From contig CAUYUJ010009779.1 of assembly GCA_963575745.1 (NCBI GenBank), positions 1,188,994 through 1,223,678 of the forward strand: a stretch of 34,685 nt of DNA. Direction: 5' to 3'. Both the position numbers and the translations under genes were made by a program. Shown piece by piece: positions 25,920-34,161 of this stretch (positions are counted from its first letter, which is position 1; each line of letters opens with the position of its first letter). Source of the DNA: Prorocentrum cordatum (Eukaryota; Sar; Dinophyceae; Prorocentrales; Prorocentraceae). A model generated the notes under the pieces. The model worked only from the letters and a program-made list of their open reading frames with translations. It was not told the DNA's origin and ran no database searches.

Positions 25920-26250
25920 TCTTGCCCGCCACCCATCCCAACCCGACAGGGGGCCCCATTCATGGCTTGCGTGGCCTGAGCGGCGCCCTCCCGCCGCACA
26001 GTGGCGCCATTTATCTTAACGATATGCTCGGTCGCCAGAGCGCCGTTCGAGCGCCGGGACTCTCTCAGAAGAAGCGCCCTCCGACCTGGACTTTCTTACA
26101 AGGATGGCCTTCTCACTCGGCCTGCTTACTGACTGACTGGCCTCTCTCACGCGAATCGAAAAACCCTTGCAGCATTCGCGACTGGAGTCTGACACCCAGG
26201 CACAGAAAACAAGGAAAGCGCGCCAATGGATGACCCTAAAGTTGAGAAAG
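25920..26250. other. No gene seen
   Basis: Unique mixed-composition DNA with several small inverted motifs such as GAGCGCCGTTCGAGCGCC. Open frames are short and unconvincing. Confidence 0.5.
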
Positions 26251-26254
26251 GGGG

Positions 26255-26490
26255 GCGTGTTCGCAGAACCCCCCCCCTCCCCCTCTTCAAAGGGGGGTGA
26301 GATTTTCGATCCCCCCCCTGTCCCCCCCCCCCCCCTTGAAGGGGAGGGCGTGATTCCGCACCTGCCCCCCCCCCTTGGCACTGGAAGGGGGAAGGGGGTT
26401 CGACCCCCCCCCCCTCTTGCCCCCCCTTACGCCGAACAGGGGGCCGGGGAGGGGGCCTCTCCCGCAACGGGGGGGGTGCTCTGGCCTCGG
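26255..26490 (+). repeat. C-run rich DNA bordering the satellite
   Basis: Runs of 7-14 C alternate with GAAGGGG/AAGGGGG and short spacers (CTCTTCAAAGGGGGG, CTTGAAGGGGAGGG, CTGGAAGGGGG). The minus strand is therefore rich in G-quadruplex-compatible runs. Confidence 0.85.
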
Positions 26491-28035
26491 GATAGTGAGT
26501 AGTGAGTGGTGAGTAGAGACTAGTGAATAGTGAATAGCGAGTAGTGAGTAGTGAATAATGAGCAGTGAATAGATAGTAACGAATAGTGAGGAGTGGGTAG
26601 TGAGTAGTGCGCAGTAGCGAGTTGTGCATAGTGAGAAACGAGTGGGGCATTGTGAGTAGTGAGTAAGGAGGAGGGAGTAGTCAGTAGTGAGTAGTGAGTA
26701 GAGAGGAGTGAGTAGCGAATAGGGAGTAGCGAGTAGTGAGTAGTGAGTAGTGAACACTAACTAGTGAGTAGTGGACAGTGGAGAGTGGGCATTGAGTAGT
26801 GAGTAGCGAATAGGGAATGGCGAGTAGTGAATAGTGAGTAGCGGGTAGGGCATTAATTGTGAGAAGTGAATAGTGAGGCGGGAGTAGTCAGTAGTGAGTA
26901 GTGAGTAGGGGATAGTGAGTAGCGAGTAGGGAGTAGCGAATAGTGAGTTAGTGAGTAGTGGGTGGGGAGTAGTGGTTAGTGAGTCGTGAGAAGCGAGAAG
27001 TGGGTAGTGAGTAGTGGGTAGTGCGTAGGGAGTAGCGAGTAGAGCGCAGTGAGTACGCAAAACTGAGTAGCTAGTAGTGACGTGTGACTAGTGACTAGTG
27101 AGTAGGGAGTATTGAGTAGTAAGTAGTGCGTAGTGGGTAGTGAATATTGCGTTTCGGGTAGCGAGTAGCGAATAGGGAATAGCGAGTAGTGAGTAGTGAA
27201 TACTGATTAGTGAGTAGTGGACAGTGGGGAGTGGGTGTTGAGTAGTGAGTAGCAAGTAGGCATTAGCGAGTAGTGAATAGTGAGTAGCGAGTTGGGCATT
27301 GTGAGGAATGAATGGTGAGGAGGGAGTAGTCAGTAGTGAGTAGTGAGTAGGGGATAGTGAGTAGCGAGTGGGGAGTAGCGAATAGTGGGTTAGTAAGTAG
27401 TGGGTGGGGAGTAGCGGTTAGTGAGTCGTGAGAAGCGAGAAGTGGGTAGTGAGTAGCGGGTAGTGCGTAGGGAGTAGCGAGTAGAGCGTAATGAGTAGTG
27501 AAAACTGAATAGTTAGTAGTGACGTGTGACTAGTGACTAGCTCGTGAGTAAAGAGTATTGAGTAGTAAGTAGTGCGTAGTGGGTAGTGAATATTGCGTTT
27601 CGGGTAGCGAGTAGCGAATAGGGAATAGCGAGTAGTGAGTAGTGAGCAGTGAGTACTGTGGAAGGAGTAGGGAGTATCGAGTAGCGAGCAGCGGAGGGTG
27701 AGTAGTGAGTTGTGGGCAGTGGGTAGTGAGTAGTGAGAAGTGTGTATTCAGTCGTGAGTAGTGGATAATGGATACTGAGGGTGAATAATGATTCATGAGT
27801 AGTGAGTAGTGGGTGGAGAGTCGTGCTTACTGCGTAGTGAGTATTGCGTAGTGGATAGTGAACAGTGAGTATTGAGCAGTGAGCTGTGAGTAGTGAGTAG
27901 TAAGTCGTGGGTAGTGGGTAGTGAATAGTGGGTAATGAATAGTACGTCGTGAGCAATGAGCAATGAGTAGTGCGAAGTGAGTAGTGAGTACCGAGTAGTG
28001 AGTAGTGGGTAGCAAATAGTGATTTGTACTGGGTA
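26491..28035 (+). repeat. AGTAGTG-type satellite with about 445-bp higher-order unit
   Basis: About 1.5 kb of degenerate GTGAGTAGTGAGTAG units, basic period 7-10 bp. Diagnostic variants recur at constant distance: GTGGACAGTG at 26771 and 27217 (446), GACGTGTGAC at 27079 and 27521 (442), ATTGCGTTTCGGG at 27146 and 27592 (446), GGAGTAGTCAGTAG at 26881 and 27323 (442). So an entire block of about 445 bp was duplicated. Minus frames read YSLLTTH-type strings and are not genes. Confidence 0.95.
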
Positions 28036-28039
28036 TTGT

Positions 28040-28335
28040 TTGGGGCTGCGGTGAAAAATTAGGGTTACGGGTGGCGGGGGTGGTAGTGTTAGGGGTGGTA
28101 GGGGCCGGGTTCCCGAGCCAGGGGGCGCCGTGGCGAAAGGGAGGGAGGGGGGGGGTCGAATGTGGCGGCCAAAGGGGGGAGGGGGTGGGGGGGGGGTTCG
28201 GACCCCGCCCCCTTTTGAAAGGGGGGGGGGGTCCCCGACGACGGACCGGGAAAGGGGAGGAGGGGGGGGGGGTCCCCGACGACGGATCGGGGAAAGGAGG
28301 GGGGGGTCCCAACCCCCCCCCCAACCCTTGGGGCC
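28040..28335 (+). repeat. G-run rich DNA bordering the satellite
   Basis: Runs of 7-12 G; GGTCCCCGACGACGGACCGGG is followed by a second copy GGTCCCCGACGACGGATCGGG (about 28230 and 28272). With the C-run DNA at 26255-26490 this brackets the satellite in mirror composition, though the two sides do not align base by base. Confidence 0.8.
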
Positions 28336-28381
28336 ATTCAGCGGCGCCTCCTCGAAAACAAGGGCTCGCGACCACGGCACG

Positions 28382-28571
28382 GTTCGCCGATGTATCGCCG
28401 ATGCACCGGCGATGCATCGGTGATGCATCGACAACGTCGGCGATGCATCGGCGATGTCGGCGTGGAGAAATCGGGCCCCACATCGAGCCGCATTGCCGAT
28501 GCATCGGCGATGCATCGGCGATGCAATCGCGATCCTCCGAACCTATCTACTCTGACCCCATCCGGGAGGCC
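28382..28571 (+). mobile_element. Family L element, copy L2 (left arm truncated)
   Basis: Shares the GATGCATCGGCGATG core, CCACATCGAGCCGCAT and the right arm (GCGATCCTCCGAACC, ACCCCATCCGGGAGGCC) with L1. The left GGCCTCC arm is missing; the element begins in the core. Confidence 0.82.
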
Positions 28572-28869
28572 CAGGAGTCGGGCGGAAACCTTGTGCATCC
28601 TAGAACTTAAAATCACCCTTCTTATAGGAATCGGCATCCAATGAGCCCCCTTGGAGAAGACAAATACATAATGCCAAGATCATACCTCCGTCTCCTCCTC
28701 CACCTCCTCCCTCATCTGCTCTGTTTTCGAAACCACTCTGTGCTTCTGGGCCAGCAGGAACAACCGAGGGCTCAAGAACGTCCGACAAGCTCCCAAAAAC
28801 TTGGGAGAACCTCAGACGGCCTCGACGCTTGATGAAACCTCCGAAACGTGGCGCGCGCAATCGGCCGCG

Positions 28870-28983
28870 CGCGTGCGGGCAGGCAGGCGGGCGGGCGGGC
28901 GGGCGGGCGGCCGCGAGCGCGGGCGGGCGGGCGGGCGGGCACGCGGGCAGGCGGGCTGGGTCGGGCGGGCGGGCGGGCGGGCG
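28870..28983 (+). repeat. GGGC tetranucleotide array
   Basis: GGCGGGCGGGCGGGC runs, with AGGC and GCGA interruptions, then GGCGGC. Confidence 0.95.
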
Positions 28984-29200
28984 GCGGCGGCGGCCGCGGC
29001 GGCAGCGGCGGCGGCGTCGTCATCGTTTTCGTCGTCGTCGTCATTGTCGTTCACTGCCGTTGTCATGGTCGTCGTCGTCGTGGTCCTCACCGTCGCCTGG
29101 CGTCGTCGTCGTGCTCCGTCGTCGCCGTCGTGGTCCGTCGTCGGCGTCATCATTGTCGTCGTCGTCGTCGTCGACGTTTTCGTCGTCGCCGTTGTTGATA
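28984..29200 (+). repeat. GTC/TCG trinucleotide tract
   Basis: GTCGTCGTCG with GTT, ATT and GTG interruptions, about 200 bp. It gives poly-Val, poly-Ser, poly-Arg and poly-Asp frames, rejected as genes. Confidence 0.95.
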
Positions 29201-30070
29201 GCGAGGCAGGGGGTCCTTAGAAGGGTGCGGAGGCTTCCTAGAGTGACCCTGGGCAAGAGGGAGCTTCGGTGGCCGGCTGAACGGGGGACGCGGGGCGATC
29301 AAACCTGGGCGCGCAGGCCGCTGCTGCCGCTTCGCGCTCCGCGATCGGTCACTCCAGCGAGAGGTCGATCTTACGCCTAGTCGATTCTCACAAGACTGGG
29401 AGGGCAGATGTCGACAGAACTCCCCCCCCCCTGGACACCTCGGACGGCCGGCCCCCCTCGCCCCACCCCCTCTCTGCGCGCCGCCACGCTGCGGTGCACA
29501 TGGAGCGCAGCAGATCTCGCAGGGCCTTCATGTGGACGGCCAGGAGGGGGAGCGGGAGGGAGGAGGACCGAGGAGAGCGGATAGGGGAGGGGGGGGAGGA
29601 GGATGCTTTCCGCTGCGGGCCTGGGAGGCCCAGCGGTCTGCGTGAGAAGGGGAGGATGTTCTGGCACGCGCAGGGATGGGGCGGGGGCGGAGGGGCAGGA
29701 AGCAGACGGACTGCATGCCATGGCCTGCTGGTGCGACGCGGGGGGGCGGCGGCGCGAGAAAGGTGCCATCTGGAGAAGCACCCGACTGGAGGGGCCAGTG
29801 ACCTGAAGCGAGCTCGCAGGAAGAACGAGCCGCCTGGGACACTGCAACATTGGAGGTGTTGGAAACCTGCTGGCGTCTGTGAAAACGCAACCTGAAGAAA
29901 TCGCAGATCGGAAAAAATGCGTCCCGCATTCTGCACCGCGTGCGAAGCTGCACGCGGCAACGATTGCTTCTACACCACATCCGCCACCGTGCCTGGAGGC
30001 ACTTGAGGCCAGGTACGGTACGTAGAACGCCAAGTGCTGCGTGGTAATGACTCGGTTCAAGTCTTCTAAG
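29201..30070. other. Mostly non-repetitive stretch, no gene established
   Basis: About 0.87 kb without a recognised element. Both strands stay open for long distances (133 codons plus at 29494, 260 codons minus at 29377-30159), but the minus frame runs through E4 and the two compete. GTGACCCTGGGCAAGAG at 29243 resembles GCGACCCTGGGCAAGAG at 7204. A gene fragment could be hidden here. Confidence 0.4.
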
Positions 30071-30080
30071 GGGCCAGGCA

Positions 30081-30329
30081 CTCTGTGGGCCCCGGGAACT
30101 GCAGGGCCGTTTTTTCTTACCGTCTCCAGAAAAATGTCCCTTGGACATGGAAACGACAAAAAAACGGCGACTGGAAACGGAAAAAAAAACGGCTCCAGAA
30201 ATGGAACCGGGGCCGGAACCGGTCAAAAAACGGCGACGGAACCGGTCAAAAAACGGCGTCGGAACCGGCAAACAAATGGCAAAACGGAACCGGTAAAACA
30301 ACGGCCCTGTCGTTTCCAGGGCCCACTAA
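30081..30329 (-). mobile_element. Family E element, copy E4, 249 bp, perfect 9-bp TSD
   Basis: Flanked by identical GGCCAGGCA at 30072-30080 and 30330-30338. Reverse-oriented relative to E1 but exactly the same length (249 bp). Ends TGGGCCCCGGGAACTGCAGG and the inverse TGGGCCCTGGAAACGACAGG. The interior has the same ACCGGTCAAAAAACGGCG-type repeated units. Confidence 0.96.
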
Positions 30330-30485
30330 GGCCAGGCATGCATCGTCCCTCATTCTGGAGGGTTCCTGGGCGTTTCGACGCCTCCGTGGCGCTCTCCAAA
30401 GGCGTGCACGATGCCCACGATGGCGTCCAAGGCGGCCCCGGCAGGCCACCCAGGCCGCCAAGATGGCTAAATGTGCCTCCAGGAC

Positions 30486-30648
30486 TGCAGGGGTCCCAGG
30501 ACACTCAAAGAAATACACACAAATGAAATTATTATGCATATTTATCTAAATTTTCTGGGTTTTGTCTTCCCCCACACTTCCCATATTTTCCCATATTTTC
30601 TGGGGAATCGAAGATAAGATTGTGTCTGTGTGTTTTTTCCGCTCCTGA
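30486..30648 (+). mobile_element. Family I element, copy I4, with 17-bp flanking repeat
   Basis: 163 bp, TGCAGGGGTCCCAGGACAC to GTGTCTGTGTGTTTTTTCCG and CTCCTGA. It lies between two perfect copies of AAATGTGCCTCCAGGAC (30469-30485 and 30649-30665). This fixes both ends of family I and gives an unusually long target duplication. Confidence 0.93.
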
Positions 30649-30659
30649 AAATGTGCCTC

Positions 30660-30860
30660 CAGGACGGCCCGAGATGGCCCCAAGATGGCCTCAAGGCGGC
30701 CCAAGAGTCCCCGAAGCCCGATGAGGGATCCGAGGGAACCTCCAGGGGTGCCCGAGGAGGCCCAAAGCATGAACTCCCCAGTGGTGCTGAAGTGATGTTC
30801 GCGTTCACCCAATTTTCGGGCCTCCGTCAGACCAAGACAGCCCAAGAGGCGCACAACGAC
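30660..30860 (+). repeat. Family H-related fragment
   Basis: GGCCCCAAGATGGCC and GGCCCAAGAG units. Then TTTTCGGGCCTCCGTCAGAC and CAAGACAGCCCAAGAGGC at about 30821, which match the H boundary motif. Diverged and incomplete. Confidence 0.5.
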
Positions 30861-31027
30861 GCAATGCAAGCAGCGGGCTGCAGCGCATCGCCAGGAACAT
30901 CGGTCGGGCGGGTGCTCATGAGGGATGACACAACTGGTTGGTGAAGAACGAAATCCTAAAGGGGCCTTTTTGGAGCCAGCTGGGGCACAAAAGGCTCCTG
31001 CTGGCTTCAGAAAGGGCCTTAAACTTG

Positions 31028-31181
31028 GGTCGGGCCTGACCCCCTACAGACGGTCTTTGGACGAACAATATCAAATACTCCAAGAGTGCTCAAAACAATG
31101 CAGAAAAATACCCAACATATAGCCCCCCGACTATTTCTTACAATTCTTGAACATCCCCCATGTAGAGGGACGGGCCCGACT
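31028..31181 (+). mobile_element. Family B element, copy B3 (diverged)
   Basis: GGTCGGGCCTGACCCCCTAC to TAGAGGGACGGGCCCGACT. The flanks TAAACTTG (31020-31027) and CAAACTTC (31182-31189) share AAACTT, an imperfect 8-bp duplication. The AT-rich middle is largely diverged from B1. Confidence 0.8.
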
Positions 31182-31329
31182 CAAACTTCAACAGGGAACC
31201 GATTCGGATCGCGCCAGCCAGAGTCGGCACCGCAGCGGATCGACCGGGGTCGAAAAGGACCCTGCGTGGATATTCATCCCCAGCCCAGGGACAGGATTCT
31301 CACCTCGAACAGTTTCTGAACGATCCCTG

Positions 31330-31508
31330 TGACTACCTACCAGACCACCCCAACCCAACCCGAAGACCCGAATTTGACCTGCATTTCGGGTTGGGGGGGG
31401 TATGGGTTCCATGTGTTTTTTCAATGTTCCCCGACCCCCCCCCCCACTGGAAAATCGAAGGATAATCTGAGCCTTCGGGTTGGGTTGGGGTGGTTTGGTG
31501 GGTGGTGA
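31330..31508 (+). mobile_element. Family J element, copy J2, with 24-bp flanking repeat
   Basis: 179 bp with inverted ends TGACTACCTACCAGACCACC and the inverse TCACCACCCACCAAACCACC. A perfect 24-bp direct repeat (from CGAACAG to ATCCCTG) abuts both ends at 31306-31329 and 31509-31532. J1 shares the ends and interior but not the flank, so the 24 bp are target, not element. Confidence 0.95.
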
Positions 31509-31650
31509 CGAACAGTTTCTGAACGATCCCTGGGCCCAGTGGGGGTCCGCAGCTGCCGAAACGGAGTCGACCAGAACAGCGCCTGGCATCTGCTGCGCAG
31601 CGCGGCGGGATGCCTTCCGTGAGCGCGATCGTGGGGCAGCCAAGACACCA

Positions 31651-31812
31651 TTGAAGCGGCCCTGGGACACACAAATGAATACACACAAATAAAAAGATCC
31701 CCCACATCTTCCCATATGTTCTAAGGTTCCGTCATCCCCCCCAACCCATATTTTCCCATATTCTCCCGGGAGTCTACGATTCATTGTGTCTGTGTGTTTC
31801 TTCCCCTCCTGA
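31651..31812 (+). mobile_element. Family I element, copy I5, with 9-bp flanking repeat
   Basis: 162 bp, TTGAAGCGGCCCTGGGACAC to GTGTCTGTGTGTTTCTTCCC and CTCCTGA. AAGACACCA occurs immediately outside both ends (31642-31650 and 31813-31821). Boundaries agree with those deduced for I4. Confidence 0.9.
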
Positions 31813-31906
31813 AAGACACCACCAGCGCCACGCCGCTGTGGGGAACCCATCAGCGCGCCTGCTGCAGAAGAAGCACGCCAGGCTCGCGGACAGCAGTGCA
31901 GGAGTA

Positions 31907-32067
31907 CAGGGCAGTTTTTAACACATAGGATTGTTTAAACTTAGATTTTTAATGCATGAGTAATGTATGAATAAATGTATGCATGAACTCATCGTTGGTT
32001 TTAGTACTGAATCCCTGCATTTTGAATACATGATCTGCGCGCGGAGCATGTATTAGAAACGGCACTG
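31907..32067 (+). mobile_element. Family A element, copy A2
   Basis: 161 bp, CAGGGCAGTTTTTAACACAT to CATGTATTAGAAACGGCACTG. The interior ATGCATGAACTCATCGTTG and the near-palindrome ATACATGATC-GCGC-GGAGCATGTAT are shared with A1. TA lies on both sides; no longer duplication is visible. Confidence 0.85.
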
Positions 32068-32418
32068 TACAGTGGGGCCGCTGAAAGAAGGCACGCTACA
32101 TGAGGAACGAAGCCCCTTCTTGGCCCTGTAAGCGCCTCCGTGCCCCAGGAGGGCAGGAGGAACAGCACTGGAGGAACCTCAGGAGCATCGAGCCCCCTCC
32201 GAACCCAAACGGTTCCTTATTTCGGCATCTTGACTGTAGCAAGCCGACGCGCCCCCCGACGCCGGCGTGTGTCATCGACGTTTCCTCCAGGGGGGCTAAA
32301 ATTGGCGGCAGCACGCTGAGCTGCTGCACTCGTGTACTATCTTGCCGAATTCCCTGAGCGTCGCGGGAAAGAACATATGCAACGTCGCACCACATCACGA
32401 CCCGAGCCCTGAGCTTAA
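32068..32418. other. No gene seen
   Basis: Unique mixed-composition DNA. Open frames of 85 and 133 codons overlap on opposite strands and resemble nothing I know. Confidence 0.5.
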
Positions 32419-32513
32419 GTCGGCGTGTCCCCCTACATGGGGGATTTTGGGCAAAAACGAGGAACGCCCCAAAAATACCCCCAAAAAAGTCCAACAATAG
32501 TCCTGGGACGATG
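32419..32513 (+). mobile_element. Family B solo arm, B4
   Basis: GTCGGCGTGTCCCCCTACAT, GGGGGATTTTGGGCAAAAAC and AATACCCCCAAAAAAGTCC match the left half of B1. The right half is absent. The arm ends a dozen bases before fold-back X. Confidence 0.75.
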
Positions 32514-32525
32514 TTTCTGGTATTC

Positions 32526-32712
32526 GTTTACTCCAGATTTCGTAATAAAGGGAGGGGGGTCTCATTTCGGGGGGGGTCTCTTCCAGGCTATCTTGGAGGG
32601 CCTGGGGGGGTCTGGGGACGATGTTTTGGGGGGTTCTCCCACGGGGGAGGTCTGAAATGGCTTGTCTTGGAGGGTCCAGACCCCCTCCCTTTCATTGCGA
32701 AATCTGGAGTAC
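32526..32712. mobile_element. Fold-back element X
   Basis: 187 bp with arms of about 36 bp: GTTTACTCCAGATTTCGTAA on the left and, read inward from the right, GTACTCCAGATTTCGCAATG. Both continue into AAAGGGAGGGGG and GTCT. The interior is rich in GGGGGGTCT. Single copy here; no target duplication seen. Confidence 0.85.
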
Positions 32713-32715
32713 TCC

Positions 32716-32830
32716 CCGGACCTCTCCCAGGGGGTGCGTTCGGACTGGAATCTCGAAGCGCGTTCAGCGGTGGCGACTACGGCCTCCCATGGAGGCCGCA
32801 AAGGGAGACAACGGGCGAAGGGGGGTAGTG
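32716..32830 (+). repeat. Repeat Y, copy Y2, upstream of I6
   Basis: CCTCTCCCAGGGGGTGCG, CGGACTGGAATCTCGAAGC, GGTGGCGACTACGGCCTCCC, GGGAGACAACGGGCGAAGGG, aligned with Y1. Both Y copies lie just upstream of a family I copy in the same orientation. Confidence 0.65.
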
Positions 32831-32901
32831 TGGGAACCTTTTCTTCCTCCTCGGAGATATGGGGGCCCTGGAAAGCCCAACCCCTTCCGCAAGGCCTGTG
32901 T

Positions 32902-33064
32902 TGAAGGGGCCCTGGGACACACAAATGAATACACACCAATGAAATGATTCCCCATATTTTCCCATATGTTCTGTATTTTTGTCTTCCCGCCCAATTCCCA
33001 TATTTTCCAATATTTTCCTGGCACTCGACGATTAATTGTGTCTGTGTGTGTCTTTCCCTCCTGA
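32902..33064 (+). mobile_element. Family I element, copy I6
   Basis: 163 bp, TGAAGGGGCCCTGGGACACA to GTGTCTGTGTGTGTCTTTCC and CTCCTGA. The interior is very close to I3 and I5. Only TGTG is shared at the flanks. Confidence 0.9.
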
Positions 33065-33231
33065 TGTGCACCATCCCGAGCTGCCTTTGACGGCCCTGGG
33101 GCCCCGGAGAGGGCCCCCGGCGGCCGACCACGGCCAACAACACCTCCCCTCGCGATTCCTGCTCACGACGCGAGCACGTCTGGCTTGCTTGCGCACCGCC
33201 TGGCGCCAGGTAACTAAACGACGAACAATAA

Positions 33232-33541
33232 TCGGCGGTGGACAAACCACCCTTTAGTGAACCTCCCCTTAGTGAAAACGACCTGGGATCGAAACCGACG
33301 GACCTGGACCCGCAACAATGACGGCCGCGACGCCCTCTCGCGAACCGAAAACGGCCAATTCCTCAATCGACGTGTCGCGAACCGAAAACGGCCGGTAGGT
33401 CAATCCACCTCCGAAATAAGACGATCTCACGCGAGATGGCATGGCGGCCTTGTGCGGCACGATGTCGGCGCCCTCTCGAGAACCGAAGACGGACAATTCA
33501 CTAATCGACGTGTCGCTGTTGGGGGCTCTGTCCACCCCCGA
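33232..33541 (+). mobile_element. Family F composite F4/F5, with 8-bp TSD
   Basis: Flanked by AACAATAA at 33224-33231 and 33542-33549. A full F copy (TCGGCGGTGGACAAACCACC to CCACCTCCGA, 33232-33411) is followed by about 50 bp resembling the downstream target (AATAAGACGATCTCACGCG). A second right half then runs (33466-33541) to GTCCACCCCCGA. This looks like one insertion followed by an unequal tandem duplication that included neighbouring DNA. Confidence 0.85.
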
Positions 33542-33650
33542 AACAATAAGACGATATCACGCGAGATGACACGGCGGCCTCGTGCGGCGGCGTCCGCGAC
33601 CGCCGGCGCGGCACGCCACGTTGGAAACGGGGGCGCCCGCGCGCGACCTT

Positions 33651-33823
33651 GGCGGCGAGCAGAGGGGGGCAGGGGGGGGGGGGAAGGCTTCTTAGAGGCA
33701 CCCCGCTTCTTCGAAGGCCCTGGCCGTACGTGCATAGAGGAGGCCCGCGCCTTCGAAGAAGCAGGGGTGCTTCTAAGAAGGCTTCCCACCTCCCCCTGCC
33801 CCCCCCCCTCTGCGCGCGGCTGA
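33651..33823 (+). mobile_element. Family R hairpin element, copy R2
   Basis: 173 bp folding end to end. GAGCAGAGGGGGG, GGCTTCTTAGAGGCACCCCG and CTTCTTCGAAGGCCCTGGCC pair with right-side GGCCCGCGCCTTCGAAGAAG, GGGGTGCTTCTAAGAAGGC and CTCTGCGCGC. Arms are about 70 bp with few mismatches. No target duplication found. Confidence 0.92.
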
Positions 33824-34002
33824 GGCCCCTGCGCGGGCCGACGACGCGCCGAGGTCGGCGAGGACGGCCCCGCCTTCTGCTTCCCGGGGGCGCCGCGCCG
33901 CGGACCGACAGAGCGGCGCCCCCCCCCCCCTCCCAGGGAGCAGGGAGAGGCGACGCCAACGCCAGCAGGGCGAGGAGAGGCGATCGCCAGCGGGGCGGCA
34001 CC

Positions 34003-34033
34003 AGCGCCAACGCCAACGCCAACGCCAACGCCC
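34003..34033 (+). repeat. CGCCAA hexanucleotide array
   Basis: About five copies of CGCCAA. It translates to alternating Asn-Ala on plus and Leu-Ala on minus. Confidence 0.95.
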
Positions 34034-34161
34034 TGGCGGTGTGGCCCCCCCCCCTCTCTCTCGAGGCGGCCCTGGAACTCCAGCTCGGGGAGGCCCCGTA
34101 GAGCTCCCCGCCGGAGCTGGCCCCCCTGGTGGCCTTGGCGCTGCTCCTCCTTCCTCCGACC

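Noticed and set aside
26147-27956. Minus-strand frames with YSLLTTHYSLL-type repeats, resembling a repeat protein
   Set aside because: The peptide repeat simply mirrors the AGTAGTG satellite, continues in several phases and has no non-repeat ends.
28801-29380. Several long frames with poly-Val, poly-Arg and poly-Ser
   Set aside because: They are phases of the GGGC and GTC tracts; all six frames are open or nearly so.
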